Below are positions 23,986-35,257 of a DNA stretch of 64,000 nt, piece after piece; within the stretch, counting starts at the first letter, position 1, and each line of letters begins with the position of its first letter. The DNA lies in contig JAODTK010005110.1 of NCBI GenBank assembly GCA_026419785.1, positions 310,001-374,000 of the forward strand, given 5' to 3'. Under the pieces are notes generated by a model, which did no database searches, was not told where the DNA came from, and saw only the letters and a list, made by a program, of their open reading frames with translations. Position numbers and translations under genes: made by a program. The stretch comes from Sclerodactyla briareus (taxonomy: Eukaryota; Echinodermata; Holothuroidea; Dendrochirotida; Sclerodactylidae).

Positions 23986-24177
23986 GGGTGCTGCCAACCC
24001 CATCCTGGTCATTCTTGCTCTCGTAGGATCGTTGGTCGCCCTAAATCTCTACCAATACGCAAGTATGAAGAACAAAACAACGTGGTCGCCTGAAGGGTAG
24101 AGGCGCCTTCAGAGGCGAGAGTCGACCGTTGCCTTAACGAGTATTTCCAAGTAAGCGTTAATGAGTGTGTGGGCGTC

Positions 24178-24271
24178 TATATGTATGTATGTATGTATGT
24201 ATGTAGTATGTATGTATGTAATGTATGTATGTATGTATGTATGGTATGTATGTATGTATGTATGTATGTAT
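24178..24271 (+). repeat. (TATG)n microsatellite, left of unit 1
   Basis: About 23 TATG units with three phase slips. It runs directly into the terminal TACGCACG of the first GC-rich unit. Confidence 0.95.
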
Positions 24272-24537
24272 GTACGCACGACGACAACATTATCGCGTAC
24301 GCGGGATGCCTGCCCCGACCTCCTCTCGGTCGCACGTGAACCTCGAAACTTAGCAGTAGGCTTCCGCGAACGGCTCCTATATAGAGCTTTGCCGCCACGG
24401 GCCGCTGCGCACTGGGTTGCCAACCCTCTCGGGGCGGACGTGCTTCGAGCGCGCCGCAGGCGCGCTCGGTGCTGTCGGTTCCCCTTAGCGAAAACAAGTA
24501 CTTTGCTGGTACCCCTTAGCGCTTCGAACGTGCGTAT
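24272..24537 (+). mobile_element. GC-rich short element, unit 1 (type A)
   Basis: It starts GTACGCACGACGAC and ends CTTCGAACGTGCGTA, so TACGCACG and CGTGCGTA form an 8-bp terminal inverted repeat. Inside are GCGCGTACGCG, ACCTCCTCTCGGTC, and a perfect hairpin with 9-bp arms GAGCGCGCC / GGCGCGCTC (24447-24467). A direct repeat CCCCTTAGCG flanks AAAACAAGTACTTTGCTGGTA. All reading frames are largely open because of base composition, so the ORFs here mean nothing. No protein-coding remnant is seen. It looks like a small non-autonomous element or a satellite module; its class is not known to me. Confidence 0.6.
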
Positions 24538-24580
24538 GCCTGTACTGACTCTGTGTAAGCTGGCTGCTTTGGGAGTGCCT

Positions 24581-24850
24581 GTACGCACGACGACTACCCT
24601 AGCGCGTACGCGGGATGCCTGCCCCGACCTCCTCTCGGTCGTACGTGAACCTCGAAACTTAGCAGTAGGCTTCCGCGAACGGCTCTATATCAGAATATAG
24701 AGCTGTGCCGCCACGGGCCGCTGCGCACTGGGATGCCAACCCCCTCATGGGCGCACGTGCTTCGGGAGCGCCGCAGGCGCACTCGGGTCGCCGTTCCCTT
24801 AGCGAAAACAAGTACTTTGCTGGTACCCCTTAGCGCTTCGAACGTGCGTA
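24581..24850 (+). mobile_element. GC-rich short element, unit 2 (type B)
   Basis: Same ends as unit 1. It differs in a block around 24690-24720 (CTATATCAGAATATAG palindrome in place of CCTATATAGAGC) and lacks the perfect GAGCGCGCC hairpin (CGGGAGCGCCGCAGGCGCACTC instead). The spacer to unit 1 (24538-24580) is TGCCTGTACTGACTCTGTG-like text. Confidence 0.6.
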
Positions 24851-24855
24851 TGCCT

Positions 24856-24860
24856 GTATG

Positions 24861-24892
<32 letters not shown>

Positions 24893-24920
24893 GTATGTAT
24901 GTATGTATGTATGTATGTAT
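24856..24920 (+). repeat. (TATG)n microsatellite between units 2 and 3
   Basis: About 15 TATG units, preceded by a degenerate TATATATG. It directly abuts the terminal TACGCACG of unit 3. Confidence 0.95.
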
Positions 24921-25185
24921 GTACGCACGACGACAACATTATCGCGTACGCGGGATGCCTGCCCCGACCTCCTCTCGGTCGCACGTGAACCTCGAAACTT
25001 AGCAGTAGGCTTCCGCGAACGGCTCCTATATAGAGCTTTGCCGCCACGGGCCGCTGCGCACTGGGTTGCCAACCCTCTCGGGGCGGACGTGCTTCGAGCG
25101 CGCCGCAGGCGCGCTCGGTGCTGTCGGTTCCCCTTAGCGAAAACAAGTACTTTGCTGGTACCCCTTAGCGCTTCGAACGTGCATA
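24921..25185 (+). mobile_element. GC-rich short element, unit 3 (type A)
   Basis: Almost identical to unit 1, 649 bp downstream, including the perfect 9-bp-arm hairpin. Its right end has decayed to CGTGCATA. Confidence 0.6.
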
Positions 25186-25238
25186 CTCAGTCCTGTACTG
25201 ACTTCTGTGTACGTCGGACTGCTTTGGGATTTGCCTGA

Positions 25239-25509
25239 TACGCCACTACGACTACCCTAGCGCGTACGCGGGATGCCTGCCCCGACCTCCTCTCGGTCGC
25301 ACGTGAACCTCGAAACTTAGCAGTAGGCTTCCGCGAACGGCTCCTATATCAGAATATAGAGCTGTGCCGCCACGGGCCGCTGCGCACTGGGATGCCAACC
25401 CCCTCATGGGCGCACGTGCTTCGGGAGCGCCGCAGGCGCACTCGGGTCGCCGTTCCCTTAGCGAAAACAAGTACTTTGCTGGTACCCCTTAGCGCTTCGA
25501 ACGTGCGTA
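25239..25509 (+). mobile_element. GC-rich short element, unit 4 (type B)
   Basis: Almost identical to unit 2, about 658 bp downstream, including the CTATATCAGAATATAG block. The left end is decayed (ATACGCCACTACGAC). The right end is followed by degenerate TATG text to about 25550. The spacer 25186-25238 matches that between units 1 and 2. Confidence 0.6.
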
Positions 25510-25559
25510 TGCCTGTATGTATAATTAGTAGTATGTATGTGTGTATTATGTATAACCCT

Positions 25560-26760
25560 GGATAAGTCTCAAATTATCCACCGAGGCGGCCCTCCATTAA
25601 TTACCTCGGTGTCGTATTGAACGTGATGTTTTCGAATTGTGGAATGAATGATAATCAGTATTACGGGCCAACCAATTCAGATTGGCTTTATAAACTGAGT
25701 AAGGTATAGCAATACTATCAATGAATGAATAACACAGTAGATGGTAAACTTGAGTACTACTATATCTACTAACCGTACATAGGGGGGGGGGGAGGGGGGG
25801 TGTTCAGGTTGTGAGTTCCCACCACCACCCCTCTCACTCGAAAGGAAAAAAAATACTTATTTGCCTAATAATAAGCGAAATATTTGTATACATAAATGTC
25901 ATCTGCGTGGTATTCTCAGTCCTGTAATTTCATATTGGGTAGAACCGCCCCAGTTATTCTGGACTCGGACCGTGGTTATTTGTATATCTTGTTTTATATA
26001 TTAATGAATCTTATAGAACATATTATTAGTTTCATCTTGCCATGCCCTCGTAACTCATAAGGAAGGTATACCACAATTTAACTTCGAACCATGCTATTCC
26101 ATATAGCACGTTAATAAATTCGAATCCGCATACTAATGAAACCATTGGGTCTGTACCTCACAAATATTGTATGGGCTGGTAGGGACATGGCACTGAGAGA
26201 GCCGTGAAACCTCCAAAACACTTTGACGCGTAATCTCTTCGATGATACTCTCAGACCCCATAATCGTGACAGCGGTGCGAAGCACGTGTCATATCCTTCG
26301 TCGGAGCACCACGTTGCCTCGCCTGAATATGAGGGCGGAAGACCTATGACATTCCTGGTAGCTAATTCTCCTTGAAGTTTTTCTCAGCGGCAATTTTGTA
26401 CATCCTTTGGCTGTAGGCTTAGACCTGTGTGTTTTTCGTGAGCTGTTTGGTAGTTGAAGGTTTCCTTTTACTATACCCTACGGAATATGTGTGACATCAA
26501 CGGGGCACTGATCGGTAATCGCTTATCGCAAACGATTAATAGTGTTCGAGGATTTTGAAAATGCTAGAAGTGGATGTTGTTGCTGGTTCAATTTCAAGCG
26601 GACAATCTATACCCTGTTATGGGTTGTATCGATGTACCACAATAGTAATCGAACATGTAATTATCTAACTCCCTACATTGTGACCTCTTTCACAGCCCCT
26701 GGAACGAAAAGGATTAATCACTTTTAGAAAAAAACACCATGTTCCTGCACTAAATGTTTT
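25560..26760. other. No gene recognised
   Basis: AT-rich sequence with a G-run at about 25783-25800 followed by a C-rich stretch. One 61-codon ORF at 26542-26727 is unremarkable. Confidence 0.5.
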
Positions 26761-26764
26761 TTTG

Positions 26765-26890
26765 AATTTATGTATCATTTATGAATAGGGTGTCAAATTC
26801 CTAATCGTGTAACGCCTAATTAGTATACATTATGTTCTAAACATGTTGACTGCTGACATGATTATGTTATAACTGGCACTTGGCACGTCC
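26765..26890 (+). repeat. Dispersed repeat, copy 1 (pair with 38.74 kb)
   Basis: The phrase ATAGGGTGTCAAATTCCTAA, then CATTATGTTCTAAACATGTTG, ACTGCTGA and AACTGRCACTTG, recurs in the same order at 38,755-38,875. The copy ends at a C-run here and at CGTTCTCC there. Element class unknown. Confidence 0.7.
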
Positions 26891-26899
26891 CCCCCCCCC

Positions 26900-28400
26900 C
26901 CCCCCATTACACTTACAAGAGGCATCACGTATAATGGCCGTAGGTTGCGTTCGTATATTTCGTCACATCTGGACAGCACTGATTGAATGTGGCCATTCTG
27001 GACCGAGAGCAGTGGTGGATATCAAACGTGGGGTGAAGGAAGCTGTTTCATCGAATAGGAGCAACCCCTCTCTCCACTCTCGTAAGGGTGCATGGCCCGA
27101 CACGCCTCGTGAGTCTAAAATCCAGTCGGTACCTTTTCTTCAAACGTTTTCCTAAAGTAGGACGACTTGTGAAATCACAAACTTTTCCATGCTCAGAATA
27201 GACCAACTAACCGACCCTTAGTAGTCTTATGATGCATCCTGGATGCGACGTGAAATGACGTCACTCACATCCACGTGATGAGTCCTGCTGTTCAGAATCA
27301 GCTGTTCCTGAAAAAAATATTAGGCCAACAATCTAACAGTTTACTCTGACTCCCGCATCGTGTATTGACTCATTGCAACTGAAGCTATATATACAATAGA
27401 TGTCGAAGATGCGGGACATGACGTTACGGGTCGGAATAAGTGTAGGTCAATATTGTCCTGATATTCCACTCTGTAGATTTTTTTCTCATTTCCGATCCAC
27501 TCTGCAGAACAAAACTCTCTTTGACTCAATGTTCAACAGTTAAGATACCTTTCCTCCCGAAGAATCTCCTCTAAGTTGGACTGAGTTGTTCATGGAGTTA
27601 TATAGTAAGTGTTCCCTCATGATGGCATTCCAGTATGCATCCCACAATCCGACATTCAGTTCAGAACCTACTAGATTTTGCAACATGTAACAACTCTTCG
27701 TACACTGATGATGATGATTTTGTAATTCGATCAGTCTATGTCCTCCGTCACGTATCTAAGAACTGGTGAAAAATAAAAATTGTGAGGGTTTATTTCGCGT
27801 GGAAAATTTTCTCCATACGAAACGCACTTCGCCAGAGAAGTTATGCTTGAAAGAATCATGACTTTGTGGTTACAAAATTGTATGGTATGTGGATTGTATA
27901 ACGCAATATGTGTGTCAGAGTTCATGCGGAAACATTTCTAAGACAAGTGACCTGATCAAGCAGATATGTCACTTTTCGAAGAGCGGAGCAGAGTTGCTGG
28001 AATCTCCACTATTTTTTGGATAACGTTCATTCCCTCAAAAGTTAGGCTAGGATAGGCTCAATAGATCGATTTTTTATTAACACCAGAAAGGATATAAAAC
28101 TTCCTACTATCCATAATGAGAGTCTACGTACGGTACTACACGTTCGGCGTTCTAAAACTTTGGCGATGTTGTTCAACCTATCATCTTCTCAAAAATGCTA
28201 AAAAAAGGGTTAGGGAATTCTATAATCCAACGTGCAATCAGAGAATGCTGTGTATCACCTTTCTTAATTTTCGATTACTTGAAGGTTGATTAGGTCCAAT
28301 TATTATTTAAAAACGTTTTTGTTAGCGTAAACAGTCAGTAATTAGCATGTCATGTATTTTCACATAGGGTGCTGTATACATGCTTGTTCTCTAGTAACGA
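26900..28400. other. No gene recognised
   Basis: An ORF at 26880-27155 begins inside a C-run (poly-Pro), so its start is an artefact; the rest has no known domain. The remainder is AT-rich with no repeat I can match elsewhere in the window. Confidence 0.45.
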
Positions 28401-28409
28401 TATGCAACA

Positions 28410-31400
28410 ATATCATCGCGATCACCGCTATCAGCACTATAACTGCTGTCACGACTATCACGGCTAAAACCGCTATTATCACTATTATCAGTATCAACGT
28501 TCTAACCACTGTCAGCACAGCCGTATCATCACCGTTTTCACTATCACCACTATCACCGCTATCACCACTATCAACACTATCACCGCTATCACCACTACCG
28601 CCTCTGCCGCGACTATTACCTCTATCGCCACTATCGCGGCTATCACCACTATCACCGCTATCACCACTATCACCACTATCGCCACTATCGCCACTATCAC
28701 CACTATCGCCACTATCGCCACTATCGCGGCTATCACCACTATCGCCACTATCACCGCTATCACCACTATCACTGCTATCACCACTATCACCACTATCACC
28801 GCTATCACCACTACCGCCTCTGCCGCGACTATTACCTCTATCGCTCGCGGCTATCACCACTATCACCGCTATCACCACTACCGCCTCTGCCGCGACTATC
28901 ACCTCTATCGCCACTATCGCGGCTATCACCACTATCACCACTATCACCACTATCACCGCTATCACCACTACCGCCTCTGCCGCGACTATTGCCTCTATCG
29001 CCACTATCGCCACTATCGCCACTATCGCGGCTATCACCACTATCACCACTATCGCCACTATCACGGCTATCACCACTACGCCACTATCACCATATCACCA
29101 CTATCGCCACTATCACGCTATCACCACTATCATCACTATCACCACTATCAACACTATCACTGCTATCACGACCATCACACTATCACCACTATCACGCTAT
29201 CACCAATATCGCCACTATCACCACTATCATCACCATCACTATCATCACTATCACCACTATCACCACTATCACACTATCACCACTATCACCGCTATCACCA
29301 ATATCGCCACTATCACCACTATCATCACCATCACTATCATCACTATCACCACTATCACTGCTATCACCACCATCACCACTATCACCACTATCACCGCTAT
29401 CACCAATATCGCCACTATCACCACTATCAACACTATCACCGCTATCAACACTATCACCGCTATCAACACTATCACTGCTATCACTGCTATCGACACTGCC
29501 ACCGCTATAGGCACTGTCACTGATATCAATACTATCACTTATATCAACACTATCAACATTATCGACGTTACCACTGCTATCAACACTAGCAATACTTTCA
29601 ACACTATCACCGCTATCATAACTATCAACACTACCACCGGTATCAACACTATCAATACTATCACCACTATCACTGCTATCAACACTATAGCTGCCATCAA
29701 CACTATGACTGCTATCAACACTATAGCTGCCATCAACACTATCACCGCTATCAACACTATCACCGCTATCAACACTATCACCGCTATCACCAATATCGCC
29801 ACTATCACGGCTATCACCACTATCACACTATCACCACTATCAACACTATCACCGCTATCAACACTATCACTACTATCAATACTATCACCACTATCGCCAC
29901 TATCACCACTATCACTGCTATCACTGCTATCGACACTGCCACCGCTATAGGCACTGTCACTGATATCAATACTATCACCACTATCAACACTATCAACATT
30001 ATCGACGTTACCACTGCTATCAACACTAGCAATACTTTCAACACTATCACCGCTATCACCACTATCATCACTATCACCACTATCACCGCTATCACCACTA
30101 TCATCACTATCACCACTATCACTGCTATCAACACTATAGCTGCCATCAACACTATGACTGCTATCAACACTATAGCTGCCATCAACACTATCACCGCTAT
30201 CAACACTATCACCGCTATCAACACTATCACCGCTATCACCACTATCACCGCTATCAACACTATAGCTGCCATCAACACTATCACCGCTATCACCACTATC
30301 AACACTATCAACACTATCACCGCTATCAACACTATCACTGCTATCACCACTATCACTGCTATCAACACTATAGCTGCCATCAACACTATCACCGCTATCA
30401 ACACTATCACCGCTATCAACACTATAGCTGCCATCAACACTATCACCGCTATCAACACTATCAATACTATCGCCAATATCACGGCTATCTACACTATCAC
30501 CGGCATCATTATCACCATCATCCCCACTATCACCACTATCCCGCTATCATTGCTATCATTGCTATCACTGCTATCACCACTATCACCGCTATCATTGCTA
30601 TCATTGCTATCATTGCTATCACTGCTATCACCACCATCACCACTATCACCACTATCACCACTATCACCGCTATCACCACTATCACCACTATCACCACTAT
30701 CACCGCTATCACCACTATCACTGCTATCATAACCATCACCACTATCACCGCTATCACCACTATCATCACCATCACTATCATCACTATCACCACTATCACC
30801 ACTATCATCACCATCACTATCATCACTATCACCACTATCGCCACTAGTTTCACTATCGCCACTATCGCGGCTATCACCACTATCAACACTATCACCGCTA
30901 TCATTGCTATCATTGCTATCATTGCTATCATTGCTATCACTGCTATCACCACTATCACCACTATCACCGCTATCATTGCTATCACTGCTATCAACACTAG
31001 CAATACTTTCAACACTATCACCGCTATCATTGCTATCATTGCTATCATTGCTATCACTGCTATCACCACTATCAACACTATCACCGCTATCAACACTATA
31101 GCTGCCATCAACACTATCACCGCTATCATTGCTATCACTGCTATCACCACTATCACCACTATCACCGCTATCATTGCTATCACTGCTATCAACACTATAG
31201 CTGCCATCAACACTATCACCGCTATCATTGCTATCATTGCTATCATTGCTATCATTGCTATCACTGCTATCACCACTATCAGCACTATCACCACTATCAC
31301 CGCTATCATTGCTATCATTGCTATCACTGCTATCAACACTATAGCTGCCATCAACACTATCACCGCTATCAACACTATCACCGCTATCAACACTATCACT

Positions 31401-31550
31401 GCTATCAACACTAGCAATACTTTCAACACTATCACCGCTATCACCAATATCGCCACTATCACGGCTATCACCACTATCACTGCTATCACCACTATCACTG
31501 CTATCATAACCATCACCACTATCACCGCTATATGCTATCATTGTATCACT
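28410..31550 (+). repeat. 9-bp minisatellite (ATCACCACT)n with higher-order blocks
   Basis: The basic unit is ATCACCACT with variants ATCACCGCT, ATCAACACT, ATCGCCACT and ATCATTGCT, over about 3.1 kb. Because the period is three codons and the words lack stop codons, very long ORFs open on both strands. These are 28352-29950 (+, Ile/Thr/Ala or Leu/Ser/Pro) and 30489-31751 (-, Gly-Asp-Ser). They are consequences of the repeat, not genes. Higher-order structure is visible. A block with CGACACTGCCACCGCTATAG at 29491 recurs at 29931 (440 bp), and ACTAGCAATACTTTCAACAC occurs at about 29586, 30025, 30993 and 31410. The ATCATTGCT variant is confined to 30.5-31.35 kb. Confidence 0.95.
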
Positions 31551-31601
31551 GCTATACTGTGCTAACATTCTCCGTCTTATTTCTCCGCCGTAACCGTCAC
31601 A

Positions 31602-31745
31602 ACCCCCCCCCCCCCGCCCCCCCCCCCCCTCCACCACCATCATCACCACCGTCACCGTCACCACCGTCACCATCATCACCACCGTCACCGTCACCACCGT
31701 CACCATCATCACCACCGTCACCATCGCCATCATCGTCACCATACT
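31602..31745 (+). repeat. C-run and (CACCGTCACCATCAT)n-like repeat
   Basis: A C-rich run (about 31602-31630) is followed by CACCACCGTCACCGTCACC-type text to about 31745. It bridges the 9-bp array and the duplicated flank that starts at about 31750. Confidence 0.9.
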
Positions 31746-31749
31746 CATC

Positions 31750-32028
31750 ACTACCGGCGGAGTTATCTACACTTCTGCGTCCTAACTTGATCAGGCGAGA
31801 CAGGACGGTATCTGTTGAGAGGGAATGTTGGTTTCTTGTCATTGGTCAACCGCGCTGGAATATATCGAGTAAGGTTCTGAACGTGTCTGTTTGTAGTTAG
31901 CAACAACAGCTTAGAAATTATTTGTCTAATCATAAAAATCTATGTGATTGCCTTATTATTCTATCCCATAGCATACAATCCCATTCAATTTCGTGCCACC
32001 AAAATGAACAATAGATATATGAGCTAAA
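31750..32028 (+). repeat. Duplicated flank, copy 1, left part
   Basis: Text from TACCGGCGGAGTTATCTACA through ATCAGGCGAGACAGGACGG and TCTATCCCATAGCATACAAT to AAAATGAACAATAGAT is repeated at 41,495-41,765 with perhaps 10 percent differences. In both places it directly follows a CACCATCGTCACC-type simple repeat. Non-coding as far as I can see. Confidence 0.88.
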
Positions 32029-33804
32029 GCATATTTTCAACCATACACATGCTCACAGCGAAAATGTGTTCGCACCTGGAAACAGATGGCTGTGTTATTA
32101 CGTATGGCCCTTCTGTTTAATCTTTCGTTTCATCGAGCTTTTACCCCTTGTGATAGAAACTAAACCAATCTACTCTATTTGATTATCATGTGAGCCTCAT
32201 TGCCTAACGCAAACCCTAATCCCTAAATCAACCATAATCAAAAAATAATTGAAAGAATAAATTCAGTTCAGAAAAGACCGACAGGAGGCGTATCAACGGC
32301 GAAATACCGATTTTATTTACCCAATAACCCTGCAGGGGAGAACCTAACCATAACCACTTTTATTCCATTTTGCCACATGAACAGATGAAAGTGGCACAAG
32401 AATTTGGCCACCAAATGACACGCCCAATAAAATCGCTCTGTTCTCTTCACATGTTAAGCAGGGATATTCTTGTTCCCGGTCGGAGGAGTTTTATTTTGTA
32501 ATAAAATTTCAGAGATGTAGCGTCGAAGTCACAAAGAAAGAAAACATGACCCAGAGAAAGGGAAACACATTTATACAAGAAAGCTGAAGATATTTATGCG
32601 TAGTTAAGTCGGAGAATTAGGTTCGCATCCGAAATGGCGCGCTATTCTTACACATGATTCACTACTGACTCTTGTACTAATCAACCCGATTAAATGTTGA
32701 CGGTGCCGAAGAGTGTGGTTGGTAGGCACCATAATTATATTAGGTTATTTGAAGTGCGGACGATGCATGCTACATTTACGACCCCTATACAGGTTGTGTG
32801 CTATAGTGTGCCTGGTTATTTGAGCGGCAAACTACGAGTTGATTTCACCTAGATACGAGACGTGAAGTCCAAAAACATTCTATGTGTTTTACACTGTTAT
32901 TCTCGAATTGTTTGGTCTCGGTCCTAAATCCGATCTCCTACCTCAATGTGAAGACTAACATTTTGAACATAACGTTCTCAGCCATCGGGCAGGACAAACA
33001 CACAATGAATCATACCTCGATATTCTCTTGCAGATATCGATGCTCCATCTGCTGGTTGCAGCGCCACCATTACTCCCACAAGGAGGAGGCAGAACGGGAG
33101 AATACTTCATGATTCGGATGCTTGTTGGTAAAAATGTTCACGAAAAAAAAAAAAAAAAAAAAAAACTGTATCGAGACGATCAGAAGGAGGCACAGATTTT
33201 CTGGAGACTTGGTACTAACTATATGGAAAACTCTCCCGTTTAGTACGGAAAAGATAAACGTCTTTATCTGTCTTTATGACCGTGATGTGCAATTGTAATC
33301 CCATAAAATTACTGTCACAATATCATATCCCACAATATTTACAATTGTTTTTGCACATTCATTCTTAATATTCGAATGCGATATTTCTGAAATCGTTCGT
33401 GTTAAACTAAGCTGGTTTCCATGTTCCATGTTTGCGCCTAAAGATGTCCAAGGTTTATTTTTGATGAATTAGTCAGGAAACCGCCATAAAGTTAGGCGCA
33501 AAACGTTTCATGACTGATATTTGATTTCAATTTCCAGGCCACTTTTAAATTTGGCATCAAGATGAACAGTCACATGAAAACAATAATTTTTCAGGAGCAG
33601 CCGAAGAATAATACCGCGAATATTTGGATATGTAATCTCTGTGCGTTTTGTACAGAGAACGCTAACCCCCGTGTCCCTCAGGTAACTTGAGTCATAAGTG
33701 TCAAAATTGCTTCTGATACCCTTCACCATAACATCGGGTTTGTACTTTGGAATACATTCGCTGTTACGACTGACATTAAAGAGCAGTGATGGGCAACAAC
33801 GAAA
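32029..33804. mobile_element. About 1.77-kb sequence present in only one copy of the duplication
   Basis: Relative to 41.5-42.25 kb, the first duplicate is interrupted here: similarity stops near 32,028 and resumes near 33,805. The inserted part holds a 22-base A-run at about 33,144-33,166. It also shares TACCTCGATATTCTCTTGC and TGCTCCATCTGCTGG text with 9.55-9.61 kb, so part of it is repetitive. ORFs (32882-33112, 33508-33729) are not recognisable. It may be an insertion in copy 1 or a deletion in copy 2. Clear terminal repeats or target duplication are not visible. Confidence 0.5.
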
Positions 33805-34265
33805 AACTTATTCCGCAGCTACTTCAAGCATCAATGTCGATGTGGTTGGAATTTTTAGGACAATAATACACTTCATCCAGGGGAACAATTTCCATCTGCA
33901 ACCCGCACAAAGTCCAAGCAGGTGCAATGGATGTTCATTTCCAGATTACATAAAGAAAGGAGACTGCTGCTTTCCACAAATTTTGCTTTCCAATATAGAT
34001 GATTTTCGTCAGATACGACCGCCTCGAAGTTTTAAGACAGAGCGAAGTCATTGATGAGGGGATTGGTTAGAAAGGTTAGAATAGTGAAAATTGAAAGGCC
34101 AACTCAAATTTGGGTTTATGTTCTATCATTTATTAGCTGATGTCAATTTACAGAAGTAAGAAAAAATAGAAAACACGAAGAATCTCGAGAATTTACTATT
34201 TTGCAAGACTCACTATTTTGAAAATTGCGGAAATGAAATGCATAATTTTACCTAAGAAAAACAGC
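33805..34265 (+). repeat. Duplicated flank, copy 1, right part
   Basis: Runs from ACTTCAAGCATCAATGTCGA through GTCAGATACGACCGCC and GAATCTCGAGAATTKACYATT to AATTTTACCTAAGAAAAACA. It is repeated at 41,790-42,245. The matching order and spacing show that the two halves were once contiguous, as in the second copy. Confidence 0.88.
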
Positions 34266-34269
34266 AACT

Positions 34270-35255
34270 GAGTCACTGAGTTGAAATAAGACTACTACAC
34301 GAGCTGGAATACTGCAGTTCGAAAATTGCAAGGAACCCGCGAACCGAATTCACCATAATGTATGGTGGCACGTATCGAAGCAGAGTGTTTCTCTTTATTA
34401 TTATTTCAATATATCGAATATCATTAAAATTCAAAATTAACCCGCTGCAGTCATCCCACCACAGACTACTATACATATGAAAAGCAAATGGAGGCAGGAT
34501 ACCTATCCATGTTAGGATAAGTCAGAAGCAACACAACCTTGTTCATACCCTTCGTTTCCGTTTGTCTAGTAGCGATCCCCCTACCCGTCGACACTGTATC
34601 CTGTGCCTTTGTATTTGGAAATAGTTCACAGTTTACACGCAGAATGTCATCAAGTTTGCGTTGATTGTACATTCGAACATTCCTTCTTTTCCAAAATCAC
34701 GGCGAATGCCTCAGCCAACCCGAAAATCACCTTTACCAATTTGATCAGAGAATATTTCAATCAATTTAATGTCAAGTTTGGGGGCATCGAATACTGACGA
34801 CGTTACCGACCAAGCCACAATACGCTTGATCGAAGCTATCACCGTCGCTCTCTGTGGATTCAGTTACATCATTCCTGGATAAATTCGTTTCTTTAGCATT
34901 GAGAGGTATTGATTCTGCGAAACGGTTATGCCAAACTCCTTCTCAAAATATAATCGAAATGAGACAATGATCATTGATCCCCTACAAGAAAGGGGGCGTG
35001 TCTCATCGGCGACAGCCAAATTACCTGCGCTCGTTCCCATTAGCACTGCAAACGCATTTTACAGAAACAAGAAACAAGTATTCTCCAATGATGATTGACA
35101 TCAACGTGTAATGTACATAGCCTCAGTAGACGAAGTCGGACTGGGTAGGCTACTATATACCTTTAAAACATAAAACTATGACTTACTGGAGAAAGTTGTT
35201 CCTCAGATTCTGCAACTATGTCTCTTTGTTGGTGTTCCCTTTCTTTCTGTCCTAA
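34270..35255. other. No gene recognised
   Basis: Unique-looking AT-rich sequence with short ORFs on both strands (34273-34797, 34864-35046). No domain or splice-flanked exon can be supported. Confidence 0.45.
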
Positions 35256-35257
35256 GC

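Noticed and set aside
24109..25238. Arg/Ala-rich and Tyr-Val-Cys-Met ORFs on both strands
   Set aside because: Products of GC-rich composition and of TATG/CATA repeats; several overlapping frames are open at once.
26880..27155. 91-codon ORF starting with poly-Pro
   Set aside because: The start lies in a C-run of uncertain length, and the rest has no known domain.
28352..29950. 532-codon ORF (+) in the 9-bp minisatellite
   Set aside because: The repeat unit is three codons without stops, so long ORFs arise automatically. Start and end fall at ordinary interruptions, and no non-repetitive domain is attached.
30489..31751. 420-codon Gly-Asp-Ser ORF (-), resembling phospho-matrix proteins
   Set aside because: Same array read from the other strand; overlapping alternative frames are equally open.
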